Shown piece after piece: positions 13,557 to 21,015 of a stretch of 35,545 nt of DNA; the stretch's first letter is position 1, and each line of letters opens with the position of its first letter. Both the position numbers and the translations under genes were made by a program. The stretch is from the NCBI GenBank assembly GCA_003023565.1, contig PXSA01000023.1, positions 1 through 35,545 of the forward strand, in the 5' to 3' direction. The DNA is from Halobacteriales archaeon QS_9_68_17 (GTDB lineage: Archaea; Halobacteriota; Halobacteria; Halobacteriales; Natronoarchaeaceae). The notes beneath the pieces were generated by a model. The model ran no database searches. It was not told where the DNA came from and was given only the letters and a program-made list of their open reading frames with translations.

Positions 13557-16019
13557 TCACTCGTCGGCCGACGCGTCGACGGTGGTCCCGTTCCGCACCT
13601 CGTCCTCGGAGATCTCCACGGTGTCGTCCCCGACCGCGTACTCTCCGGGGTGGGCGACCGTCACCGCGTACGTTCCGTTCTCGGCCCGCGCCGTTCGCTC
13701 GTACGTGACGGCGGTCCCGCCGATGTCGACCTCCGTCGCGGCGGTCACGGTCCCGTTCGTATCCGCCGCTCCGGTGATGGTCGCCCCGGGGACGACCGTG
13801 AACACCTTTCTGGAGCCGTCGTCCGTCGCGTACACGGCGCGGAAGTGGGCGGCGTTCGCGCCGTAGTGCTCGTGGAGTCGGCTGTAGAGCGTCTCGTCGC
13901 GCGACTCCCCGTTCGGCTCCCGGTCCGCGGTGACGACGTACTGCGCCCGCCCGTCGAGACGCTGGTACCAGGTGGTCTCGTCCGTCGCGACGAGGAACCC
14001 GTCGTAGTTCGCCCGAGCGTATCCGTAGGAGAGCGAGTCCCCGCTGGCGAGCGCGTTGTACATGCGGTTGCGGTCCCAGCGGCTGAACACGTAGCGCCGG
14101 TCCTCGGCCAGTCCGCGGGTCTCGGCGTCGTCCTGGATCCACGACGCCGCCCGATACGACTCCGCCTCGACGGTGAGGTCGTCGGTGAGCGGCGGGGTCA
14201 GGACCGCACCCAGTCCGGCGACGAGGACGGCGAGCGCGACGAGCAGCCCCAGCGACCGGCCGTCAGGGAGGTCGAGTCGGAACGACCGGTCGGTCGACCG
14301 ACCGGTGTCGCCAGGCCGACTCCACGAGGCCGGACGTGTCGACGCCGCATCGGCGTCACCGTCCCCACCGAGCACCGCCGGGCGTCGCGCGAGGTCGACG
14401 ACGCTCGCGAGGTGAACGAACCCGAGACCGGCGAAGACGGCGACGGGGACGGCGAGCGCGCCCGCGAAGCGGACCTGCGTCCCGCCGAGCGCGAGCAGTA
14501 CCGACGCGTACGAACAGGCCGCCAGCCAGTCGAACCGCTCCCGCGCGGTGGCCGCCCACAGCCCCCACGCGACGTACGGGACCGCGAGGAACAGCGCGAA
14601 CCCGAAGTAGAATATCGGCGCGAGCGGCCCGCCGAGCTCCGGGTCGAACAGCGACGCCGTCTCGGTGATGTCGCTCTGTCCCGGTTTCGTCAGGAGCCGG
14701 TCCGTCTCCTGCCGGAACTCCGTTCGAAAGTCCGGGAACCGCGTCCACGCACCGGCGAAGACTGCTCCCGCCGCGGCGAGCGACGCCCCGCCCCCCGCGT
14801 GCCACGGGACGCCGGCGCGGTGCGCGGCTTCCCCGGCGAACGCGACGGCGGCGACGCCGCCGAACAGCAGTGCGGGCGTGAGCGCGACGTAGCCCTCGTG
14901 CCATCCCCACGACTGGTGCGCGAGGCCGACGACCGCGGCGGCGAGGCCGACGCCGGCCAGCGTCGGGGCCAGTCCGCGGAGCGGTGACTGACCCGCCCGA
15001 ACGTCCAGGAGGGCGCGACCGGCCGCGTAGAGGCCTATCGGTAGCACGAGGAGGGGACCGGCGTTCCAGGCGAGGACCTGTGCCGCCACGGCCGCGCCGA
15101 GCAGGAGCGTCCACGGTGCCGCGGCGGTCGCGAGGTCCCGTCCCGTGCGGTCCCTGTCAACCGCCGCCGCACCGACGAGCGCGTACAGCGCGACGCCGGC
15201 GAGCAGGTAGTCGAAGGCGTGGTGGTCGCCGAACCCGACGGCAGACCGGTACGCGTGGACCGGCGTCACGGCGAGGATCCCGACGGCCGCGATACCGACG
15301 CGGGCGTCGTCCGTCAGCCGGCGTGCGGTCCCGTACACAGCGAGCCCGGTACCGAGAGCGGCGACGACGGGATACCAGGCCAGTACGAGGTCCGCGGCGC
15401 GTGCGTCGCCGCCGACGGCGCGGACGACGGTCCACAGGGCGGCGACGAGCAGCGGTTCGCCGTTCCGAACGCCGTCGGGAACGGCGAACGCCGCGGCACC
15501 GCGCTCGGCGAGGCCGAGGAGCCAGTGTCGGTAGTAGTACGGGTCGTTCGCGAGGAGCACGACGTCGCCGTTCCGGAACACGCTCGGGTAGGCGGTCAGG
15601 CGGAACAGCGCGACGAGCGCCAGCGCGGCGGCGAGGCCGACGGCGGCGTCGCGGCGGACGGTCGGGAGGACGGTCCGAAGCGGCGACCCTAAGGCGCTTG
15701 CGTCGACGTTCAGTCCCGACGGGAACCCGGACCCGTCGGCCGACGACGCGGAAGGCCCCGCGTCGCCGCCGGACGCCGGGGCGTCTCCGCCGTCGAGCGC
15801 CGCCCGGACGGCGGCAGGGTCGGCCAGTCGGTACTCGTCGCCGTCGCTCTCGACGACGCCGCGGGAGACGAGTTCGCCGAACGTGCCGGAATCGACCGGC
15901 ACGTCGTCGAACGTCCAGCCGTCGCGTCGCTCGTCGACCGCGAGAACGTCTCGGAGGGCGGGTTCGAACTCGGGGCGGTCCGTGAGGAGGTCGGCTATCT
16001 CCTCACGCGGTCGACTCAT
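13557..16019 (-). CDS. Divergent STT3/AglB-like oligosaccharyltransferase paralogue with N-terminal winged-helix-like domain
   Basis: This 820-residue protein opens with a hydrophilic domain of about 75 residues of winged-helix type (REEIADLLTDRPEFEPALRD to GVVESDGDEYRLAD), then a linker and about 12 hydrophobic segments. STT3 hallmarks are DPYYYRHWLLGL near residue 157 (first acidic loop), GFGDHHAFDYLL near 261, ITETASLFDPELGG near 450 (TIXE-like loop) and QVRFAGALAVPVA. Where AglB has WWDYG, this protein has FSRWDRNRMYNALASGD (about 643). Canonical AglB is longer and keeps WWDYG. It may be a specialised or inactive paralogue. TTTATG at 16049-16044 predicts a leaderless start at ATG 16019 rather than the GTG two codons earlier. 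A polyprenyl diphosphatase gene lies next to it. Confidence 0.85.
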   Translation of the reverse strand: MSRPREEIADLLTDRPEFEPALRDVLAVDERRDGWTFDDVPVDSGTFGELVSRGVVESDGDEYRLADPAAVRAALDGGDAPASGGDAGPSASSADGSGFPSGLNVDASALGSPLRTVLPTVRRDAAVGLAAALALVALFRLTAYPSVFRNGDVVLLANDPYYYRHWLLGLAERGAAAFAVPDGVRNGEPLLVAALWTVVRAVGGDARAADLVLAWYPVVAALGTGLAVYGTARRLTDDARVGIAAVGILAVTPVHAYRSAVGFGDHHAFDYLLAGVALYALVGAAAVDRDRTGRDLATAAAPWTLLLGAAVAAQVLAWNAGPLLVLPIGLYAAGRALLDVRAGQSPLRGLAPTLAGVGLAAAVVGLAHQSWGWHEGYVALTPALLFGGVAAVAFAGEAAHRAGVPWHAGGGASLAAAGAVFAGAWTRFPDFRTEFRQETDRLLTKPGQSDITETASLFDPELGGPLAPIFYFGFALFLAVPYVAWGLWAATARERFDWLAACSYASVLLALGGTQVRFAGALAVPVAVFAGLGFVHLASVVDLARRPAVLGGDGDADAASTRPASWSRPGDTGRSTDRSFRLDLPDGRSLGLLVALAVLVAGLGAVLTPPLTDDLTVEAESYRAASWIQDDAETRGLAEDRRYVFSRWDRNRMYNALASGDSLSYGYARANYDGFLVATDETTWYQRLDGRAQYVVTADREPNGESRDETLYSRLHEHYGANAAHFRAVYATDDGSRKVFTVVPGATITGAADTNGTVTAATEVDIGGTAVTYERTARAENGTYAVTVAHPGEYAVGDDTVEISEDEVRNGTTVDASADE

Positions 16020-16077
16020 GTTCACGGCGAGTCCTCACACCCGCATAAATCCAACTACTCCGCGCGGCGTCGGGCCG

Positions 16078-16290
16078 CTACTGTGGCGTCTCGTCCGACG
16101 ACGCGCCGGTCAAGCGCGAGGAGGTGCCGGCGACGGGGAGCGCGACGACAAGCACGCGGGGGTCCGAGGAGACGTAGAGGCTCGGCGTCGCCGACGACCA
16201 CCGGTCGGTCGCACTGTCGTAATGGACGCACAGACCGAGGACGGCACTGACGAGAACGAGGGCCAACACGCCGCGGTCGACCGGAGTCAT
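16078..16290 (-). CDS. Small single-span membrane protein
   Basis: This 70-residue ORF starts at ATG 16290, with one predicted membrane helix (RGVLALVLVSAVLGLCVHY) near the N-terminus. A second weakly hydrophobic segment (PRVLVVALPVAG) precedes a polar Ser/Thr/Glu tail. It lies 40 nt downstream of the uppP-like gene on the same strand and may be co-transcribed. No family is recognised. The frame is open further upstream into uppP, but that part is antisense-like sequence without homology. Confidence 0.5.
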   Translation of the reverse strand: MTPVDRGVLALVLVSAVLGLCVHYDSATDRWSSATPSLYVSSDPRVLVVALPVAGTSSRLTGASSDETPQ

Positions 16291-16330
16291 TCCGCCGAGT
16301 GCCAACGGCTCGGCCGTAGGTCTTCCGGGT

Positions 16331-17149
16331 TCAGACGAAAAGCAGCGCGCCGCCGAGCGCGGCGAGCGCGCCGATACCGACGCAGACGGCCCAGAAGTCA
16401 ACTCGCTCGACGACGCGCATCAGCGCGTCGATGGTCAGGTAGCCGACGACCGCGGCGGTCGCCAGCGCGACCAGCGCGGGACCGAGTTCCACGCCCGGGA
16501 CGCCGCCCTCGTCGAGGACGGCCACGACGCCCGCGCCCAGCGCCGCGGGGACGCTGAGGAGGAAGGAGAGGCGGAAGGCGTCCGGCCCGTCGTGGCCCCG
16601 CAGGAGGAGCGCACCGGCGGTCGTCCCCGAGCGGGAAACGCCGGGGAGCACTGCGAGGCCCTGAAGCGCGCCGACGAGCAGCGCGTCGACCAGGTCCGGC
16701 GAGCGGCAAACGGCGAGCGACCGGTCGTCCGCGAGACGCTGGAACGCGCCGGTCGCGACCAGCAAGACGCCGACGCCGACGACGAACGCCCCCCCGCCGA
16801 GTTCGCTCACGAAGCGGTCGACCACGAAGTAGGCGACCAGTCCGACCGCGAACGAGGCGGCGGTCGCGACGCCGAGAAAGGAGAGTTCGGCGGTCCCGTC
16901 GTCGAACGCGGCGCTCGGCCGCCACGACGGGACCCCGCGGAGCGCCGCTCGGAGCGGGGTTCGGTAGTAGACGGCCGCCGAGAACGCCGTCCCGACGTGC
17001 AGGAAGAGGGAGAACCGAACGGCCGCGTCGGGCGCAGCCCCCACGGCGGTGAGGAAGATGGCGACGTTGCCCTCGCTGGATATCGGCAGCCACTCGAAGA
17101 CCCCCTGGAGGACGCCCGCGACGACTGCGACGACCGTGGCGCGGTCCAT
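16331..17149 (-). CDS. uppP: Polyprenyl (undecaprenyl/dolichyl)-diphosphatase, UppP/BacA family
   Basis: This is an integral membrane phosphatase of about 272 residues that recycles polyprenyl diphosphate to the monophosphate carrier. Both family signatures are present: GVFEWLPISSEGN near the N-terminus (usually EFLPISSTGH) and PGVSRSGTTAGALLLRG about two thirds along. Eight or so hydrophobic segments follow the family pattern. ATG 17149 is preferred to ATG 17176 because the family starts at this point and TATGA is appropriately spaced upstream; the longer form would add nine polar residues. In archaea it would act on dolichyl diphosphate released by oligosaccharyltransferase, which fits the neighbouring STT3-like gene. 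Confidence 0.9.
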   Translation of the reverse strand: MDRATVVAVVAGVLQGVFEWLPISSEGNVAIFLTAVGAAPDAAVRFSLFLHVGTAFSAAVYYRTPLRAALRGVPSWRPSAAFDDGTAELSFLGVATAASFAVGLVAYFVVDRFVSELGGGAFVVGVGVLLVATGAFQRLADDRSLAVCRSPDLVDALLVGALQGLAVLPGVSRSGTTAGALLLRGHDGPDAFRLSFLLSVPAALGAGVVAVLDEGGVPGVELGPALVALATAAVVGYLTIDALMRVVERVDFWAVCVGIGALAALGGALLFV

Positions 17150-17290
17150 GCGGGACTCCGGTCGCCAAGCGGTCATAGGCCTTCGGGTTTTCCCGTAGTC
17201 TCTCGGCTGACCGGCGCGGGAGCGGACACGGTGTTAGTTCCCGACAGGGGCCGGTGAACCTTTGTCGCCGCCCGTCCTATCCCGACCGTG

Positions 17291-17701
17291 ATGTACGCTA
17301 CGCAGGGGCTCGTGACGGTGCTCCTGGAACTGGCCCGGGACGCCGAACCGTCGTCGATCACCGCGGGCCTCGCGGTGACACCCGCGAGCGACCTCGACGG
17401 CGCGGAGGACCTCCCGCCGGACACGCCGGTGTTCACGGACTTCTACCTCCCGAACAGCGGGGAGTCGGTTACGGCCGTCTTCGGCGTCGACCTCTCCACG
17501 CCGTCGCGCCAGACGCAGGGTCGGTTCGTCTCGCACCCGCAGGGCGACCTCGAACTCTCGCGGACCGACGACCTCCACGAGGCGGTGTTCGTCGCGGTGC
17601 CGCCGTGGGAGGAGGCGACCCTCGCGGCGTTCGACCGGCGGGGCCGCCGCCGCGACCTGACCGTGGTCGACGCGGAACCGCCGCAGGAGTCGCTCGCCTG
17701 A
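17291..17701 (+). CDS. Conserved haloarchaeal protein of unknown function
   Basis: This 136-residue alpha/beta protein contains LVTVLLELARDAEPSSIT, DTPVFTDFYLPNSGESVTAV, QGRFVSHPQGDLELSRTDDL and AVFVAVPPWEEATLAAFDRR. I recognise the pattern as conserved among haloarchaea but cannot name the family. No membrane segment or Cys is present. TTTGTC at 17261-17266 is 29 nt before 17290, supporting ATG 17291 over the adjacent GTG 17288. Confidence 0.75.
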   Translation: MYATQGLVTVLLELARDAEPSSITAGLAVTPASDLDGAEDLPPDTPVFTDFYLPNSGESVTAVFGVDLSTPSRQTQGRFVSHPQGDLELSRTDDLHEAVFVAVPPWEEATLAAFDRRGRRRDLTVVDAEPPQESLA

Positions 17702-17736
17702 CGGCGGCGTTCCCGCCGCGCCCCCGACACGACCGC

Positions 17737-17946
17737 CTACTCCAGGTAGCCCAGGTCTCGGAGCTGTGTGGTGATGTTCTCGAACTCGGCCTCCGTTAGC
17801 TCGCCCTCCTGCTGGTGCTGGATGACGATGCTCCGGAGGAGAAAGCGAACGAGGTCGCTCGTGCTCTGGAAACTCGTGCCCTCGATCGTCTCGTCGACGC
17901 GGTCGGCGAGGTCCTTCGGGATAGACACCGTGGTGTACTCGGTCAT
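17737..17946 (-). CDS. Ribbon-helix-helix DNA-binding protein
   Basis: This 69-residue protein has an Arc/MetJ/CopG fold: the N-terminal strand EYTTVSIPKDLADRVDE, then helix-turn-helix GTSFQSTSDLVRFLLRSIVI. A Gln/Glu-rich C-terminal helix (HQQEGELTEAEFENITTQL) ends in LGYLE. Such proteins bind DNA as dimers and usually repress transcription; in haloarchaea many are orphan regulators without a toxin partner, as here. ATG 17946 is preferred to ATG 17955 because a TATA-like CTTTCG is 29 nt upstream and the fold begins there. Target genes are unknown. Confidence 0.85.
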   Translation of the reverse strand: MTEYTTVSIPKDLADRVDETIEGTSFQSTSDLVRFLLRSIVIQHQQEGELTEAEFENITTQLRDLGYLE

Positions 17947-18074
17947 ACCCCTCATGGGGAGCGGCCGACCGAAAGACTTTGCGACACGGGTAGCGGCATC
18001 GCGGCGGCTATGCAGCAGCGGGGCCGACCCGGGTTTGAACAGCTTTTTCCGATCGGCTGCGCGTACCGGCGGGT

Positions 18075-18395
18075 ATGGGTGTACGGCCCCCGGCGGACGA
18101 CGGGGAGGAACCGGCGGCGGTCGAGTTCGGTATCGCCGCGGTGGACGCCCGACTCGACGAGGTGGACGTCTCGTTCCCGGCGACTCGGGCGGACCTGCTG
18201 GAGGAACTGGACGGCGACGTGCCGTACGACGGCCGCGGCAGGACGATGCGCCTGGCCGACGCGCTGGAACGCACCGACCGGCGGGAGTTCGACTCCGAGC
18301 GGGAGCTCCTCGACGCGCTCCATCCCGTGTTCGAGGAGCGCCGCGGCTCGCCGATGAGCCTCCTCGACCGCGTGAAGGCGCTGTTCTCCTTCTGA
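18075..18395 (+). CDS. Conserved haloarchaeal protein (probably DUF5789 family)
   Basis: This 106-residue acidic protein contains VDVSFPATRADLLEELDGDV, RTMRLADALERTDRREFDSE and ELLDALHPVFEERRGSP. The pattern is that of a haloarchaeal family I believe is DUF5789, whose function is unknown. The C-terminus SLLDRVKALFSF is amphipathic. TTTTTC at 18044-18049 predicts a TSS 2 nt before the ATG. It converges with aglJ, stops separated by 25 nt. Confidence 0.75.
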   Translation: MGVRPPADDGEEPAAVEFGIAAVDARLDEVDVSFPATRADLLEELDGDVPYDGRGRTMRLADALERTDRREFDSERELLDALHPVFEERRGSPMSLLDRVKALFSF

Positions 18396-18420
18396 CCCGG
18401 TCTAAACTGTTATCCGTCGG

Positions 18421-19404
18421 TCAGTCGCCCGACCCGTCGGTCTCCGCCTCCGCCGCCTCGCGCCGGTCGGCCTCCGCGCGGTTCCGCCGCTCCGTCTCGA
18501 TGCGGTCCATGCGGTGCATCTGCTCGCGGTGAAGCGACACGATCATGTCCGAGAGCACGCCGAAGATGAGCAACTGGACGCCGAACAGCAGGAAAAAGGC
18601 GGAGACGACGGCGATCACCTCGTGGCTCACGCTCCGCGTGAACCACTCGACGCCGACGTAGGCGGCCAGGACGCCGCCGACGAGGACGCCGGTCGCCCCG
18701 ACGCTCCCGAAGTAGAACAGGGGGTTGTTCGTCTTCGCGAGGCGGTACAGCGTCAGGATGATCCTCCCGCCGTCCCACAGCGGGTGGAGGTTCGTCTCCG
18801 AGGACTCCGGCCGGGCCAGGTAGGCGATCGATACCTCCGCCATCACGATGCCGTTTTTGACGCACTCGACGGCGAGTTCGGTCTCGATGCCGAACCCCTC
18901 CGATTCGAGGCGCAATCGGTCCACCGAGTCGCGGGTGAACGCACGATACCCGCTCAGGACGTCGTACCGCTTCTCGCCGTGGATGTAGTGGAACGCGCGG
19001 TCGATGATCCCGTTTCCGAACTGATTGAGGCGGGTCATCGCGCCCTCCTCCATGTCGGCGAAGCGGTTGCCGATGACGTGTTCGGCGTCGCCGGACAGCA
19101 GCGGTTCGAGCATCGTCGGCGCGTCCTCCGGCCGGTACGTGCCGTCGCCGTCGAGCATCAGCACGTGCTCGCGGTCGACGTAGTCCATCGCCTCCTGGAT
19201 CGCCTGTCCCTTGCCGGACCCGGACTGGACCACGACGCGAGCGCCGCGCTCCTCGGCGGTCTCTCGCGTGCCGTCGGTCGAGTCGCCGTCGACGACGAGC
19301 ACGTCGTCGAAGCCCTGCTCGCGGAACCCGTCGATCACCTCGCCGATGGTCGCCGCCTCGTTCAGCGTCGGGATCAGGACACAGACGTCCCGGTAGTCCG
19401 CCAT
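18421..19404 (-). CDS. aglJ: Dolichol-phosphate hexosyltransferase, AglJ type
   Basis: This 327-residue family 2 glycosyltransferase has a GT-A domain (VCVLIPTLNEAATIGEVIDG, VLVVDGDSTDGTRE, the DxD in VLMLDGDGTYRPED, then YDVLSGYRAFTRDS). Two C-terminal membrane helices follow (about 230-255 and 262-288). SSETNLHPLWDGGRI and LAKTNNPLFYFGSVGA match AglJ of haloarchaea, which adds the first hexose to dolichol phosphate in S-layer N-glycan assembly on the cytoplasmic side. The C-terminus is a Glu/Arg-rich tail. A weak TATA-like TTTTGC is about 29 nt upstream. The intergenic stretch 19405-19764 holds no other gene. Confidence 0.92.
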   Translation of the reverse strand: MADYRDVCVLIPTLNEAATIGEVIDGFREQGFDDVLVVDGDSTDGTRETAEERGARVVVQSGSGKGQAIQEAMDYVDREHVLMLDGDGTYRPEDAPTMLEPLLSGDAEHVIGNRFADMEEGAMTRLNQFGNGIIDRAFHYIHGEKRYDVLSGYRAFTRDSVDRLRLESEGFGIETELAVECVKNGIVMAEVSIAYLARPESSETNLHPLWDGGRIILTLYRLAKTNNPLFYFGSVGATGVLVGGVLAAYVGVEWFTRSVSHEVIAVVSAFFLLFGVQLLIFGVLSDMIVSLHREQMHRMDRIETERRNRAEADRREAAEAETDGSGD

Positions 19405-19702
19405 TGGCGTGGACTCCGCGGCAGAGGCGCAAAAGGTTTGCTTTCACGTGGTGCTGGGTTGTTCCCGCGCTCGATCGGCGTTCCTACGGCGGGAGTGTCT
19501 ACGGCCAAATCGAACTGACATCGATAACTCGCGTGGTTTAACCGATCGGAGACGGACGCAAGAAAACCCGGACGGACTGCGGCCGGGGACCGAGGATTCG
19601 GAGCGGCGATCTGTCGTCGGCTACTACGGACTATCGCGGTCGCGGGCGAAACCCCTCTGCAGCGCCGCAAGACCGATGACCGTCGTCCGACCACGCGGGT
19701 CG

Positions 19703-19777
19703 CCGATCAGTCGTCGGCCACTGCACGCCGCCGACCGCTGTCTCGGCATAGACGCCTCGACCGATCAGTCGTCGGCC
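19703..19777. repeat. Exact 17-bp direct repeat
   Basis: CCGATCAGTCGTCGGCC occurs at 19703-19719 and 19761-19777. The second copy encodes the end of the 44-residue gene; the first lies just beyond it, so it may be the scar of a small 3' duplication. Confidence 0.4.
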
Positions 19778-19899
19778 TGTCCCCGCCGCTCGCTCAGATG
19801 CTCCCAGATCTCGGTACACCCGCAACCGTCGGCGACGTCGCTGACGTGGTCGTCGGCCCTGCACGCTTCCGGTTCGTCTTCGAGTGTACCGTCGGACAT
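19765..19899 (-). CDS. 44-residue Cys/His-containing small protein
   Basis: ATG 19899 opens a 44-residue acidic peptide with one Cys near position 13, a His at 18 and a CGC pair in the segment HVSDVADGCGCTEIWEHLSE. From memory, haloarchaea encode many small proteins with such Cys/His pairs, and the DGCGCTEIWEHLSE motif looks conserved. Zinc or another metal ligand role is plausible. Its promoter has TTATAT (19943-19938) followed by a perfect operator palindrome (19901-19921) over the predicted TSS, ending at the ATG. It is divergent from the TrmB-family regulator and shares its operator type with the sqdB-like gene at 21016, implying co-regulation with sugar-nucleotide synthesis. Confidence 0.7.
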   Translation of the reverse strand: MSDGTLEDEPEACRADDHVSDVADGCGCTEIWEHLSERRGQADD

Positions 19900-19900
19900 A

Positions 19901-19921
19901 GTTACTCAGTTCGTGAGTAAC
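19901..19921. promoter_or_regulatory. TrmB-type operator 1
   Basis: This is a perfect palindrome, GTTACTCA-N5-TGAGTAAC. It contains TACT-N8-GAGTA, matching the published TrmB motif TACT-N(7-8)-GAGTA of Halobacterium. It overlaps the predicted TSS of the 44-residue gene, a repressor position, and lies within 100 nt of the regulator's own start. Confidence 0.75.
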
Positions 19922-19936
19922 CGATCGCTTCGCCCC

Positions 19937-19944
19937 GATATAAG
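19937..19944 (-). promoter_or_regulatory. TATA box of the 44-residue gene
   Basis: CTTATATC on the minus strand, preceded by AAAGC. The operator follows downstream at the transcription start. Confidence 0.55.
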
Positions 19945-19995
19945 GCTTTGGGTGGAACGCGAGATTTACGGTATCGGACCCGAAACCCGCTGTCA

Positions 19996-20844
19996 ATGAG
20001 TACTCGTGACCCGTCGGACCTCCTCGAACGACTCGACCTGAAGGCGTACGAGGCGACGGCCTTGACGCATCTGCTGTCGGCCGGACGAACGACCGCGCCG
20101 GACATCTCCGAGGCGACGGGTATCCCCAAGGCGCGGATCTACGGCGTGCTGGATTCGCTCGCGGACTTCGGATACATCGAGGTGTATCCGGGTCGGCCGA
20201 AGGAGTACCAGCCCAAGTCTCCCGAGGAGATCCTGGAGCGGGCCAAAGAGAACCGCCGACAGGAGTACGAACAGTCCCGAAAGGAGATCGAGGACATGCG
20301 CGGGGAGTTCCTCTCCGAGTTCGGGCCGCGGTACGAACAGGCCGGCGAGGACCTCTCGCCGACGGCGGAGCTGTTCTACGTCGTCGACGTCGGCGACCCG
20401 AGCGAGTCCGAGACCCGGCAGCTCTACGCCTCCGCCGAGGCACACGTCCACGTGATCACGAACAGTTTCGAGTACTTCGACGGGGTCGAACCGGCGTTCA
20501 GCGACGCCGTCGACTCGGTGGACGCGGACGTGCTCTTCCTCCATCCGCGTCACCTCCCCGAGGAGAAACGCGAGAAGCAGGCGGCCGTCGTCGGCCGCCT
20601 CCTCGACCAGTACCCCTCGGTCGGCGTCCACTTCTCGGAGGAGCGACTCCCGTGGCGCGGGACGTTCGTCGACCCGAGCATGGAGTACGACTCGGGCAAG
20701 GCCATCTTCCTCGTCGAGGAGCGCGACGTACCGAACCACAAGCGACAGGCCGCGATCACCGAGAACGGGTCGTTCGTCGCCGGCATGAAGCGCTACTTCG
20801 ATCTGGTGTGGGAGTACGAGAGCACCGGCGAGTATCCGCGGTGA
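19996..20844 (+). CDS. TrmB-family transcriptional regulator
   Basis: This 282-residue protein has an N-terminal winged helix (LLERLDLKAYEATALTHLLS; recognition region EATGIPKARIYGVLDSLAD; wing with GYIEVYPGRPKEYQ), as in TrmB/TrmBL regulators. A charged, probably coiled-coil helix follows (EEILERAKENRRQEYEQSRK, about residues 75-105). The C-terminal part (about 120-282) would be the effector domain, shorter than that of sugar-sensing TrmB, which has about 350 residues. A TATA-like TTTACG (19965) puts the TSS 2 nt before ATG 19996; the frame is open slightly further upstream but lacks homology. Matching palindromes on both sides of the gene suggest that it represses the divergent 44-residue gene and the downstream glycan operon. 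Confidence 0.88.
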   Translation: MSTRDPSDLLERLDLKAYEATALTHLLSAGRTTAPDISEATGIPKARIYGVLDSLADFGYIEVYPGRPKEYQPKSPEEILERAKENRRQEYEQSRKEIEDMRGEFLSEFGPRYEQAGEDLSPTAELFYVVDVGDPSESETRQLYASAEAHVHVITNSFEYFDGVEPAFSDAVDSVDADVLFLHPRHLPEEKREKQAAVVGRLLDQYPSVGVHFSEERLPWRGTFVDPSMEYDSGKAIFLVEERDVPNHKRQAAITENGSFVAGMKRYFDLVWEYESTGEYPR

Positions 20845-20993
20845 GCGCTCGGCCCCCGCGCCGCCTTCCTCGCACGTCCTCTCCGCGCCGTCTCCGCTCC
20901 GCCTCCCCGCGTTTTCCCGCGTAAGGTCCGTCAGTGACGGCTCTCCGCTTCGCGTCCGCGTATCATCTCGCCGACGAAAGGCTTATGACGGTA

Positions 20994-21014
20994 GTTACTC
21001 ACCTTCTGAGTAAC
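20994..21014. promoter_or_regulatory. TrmB-type operator 2
   Basis: GTTACTCA-N5-TGAGTAAC, identical in both arms to operator 1, directly before the ATG of the sqdB-like gene. A TATA-like CTTATGAC at 20982-20989 places the TSS near 21011, inside the palindrome. Confidence 0.75.
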
Positions 21015-21015
21015 T

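Noticed and set aside
14984..15985. 333-residue plus-strand ORF, almost entirely Arg/Gly/Ser
   Set aside because: Antisense shadow of the STT3-like membrane protein.
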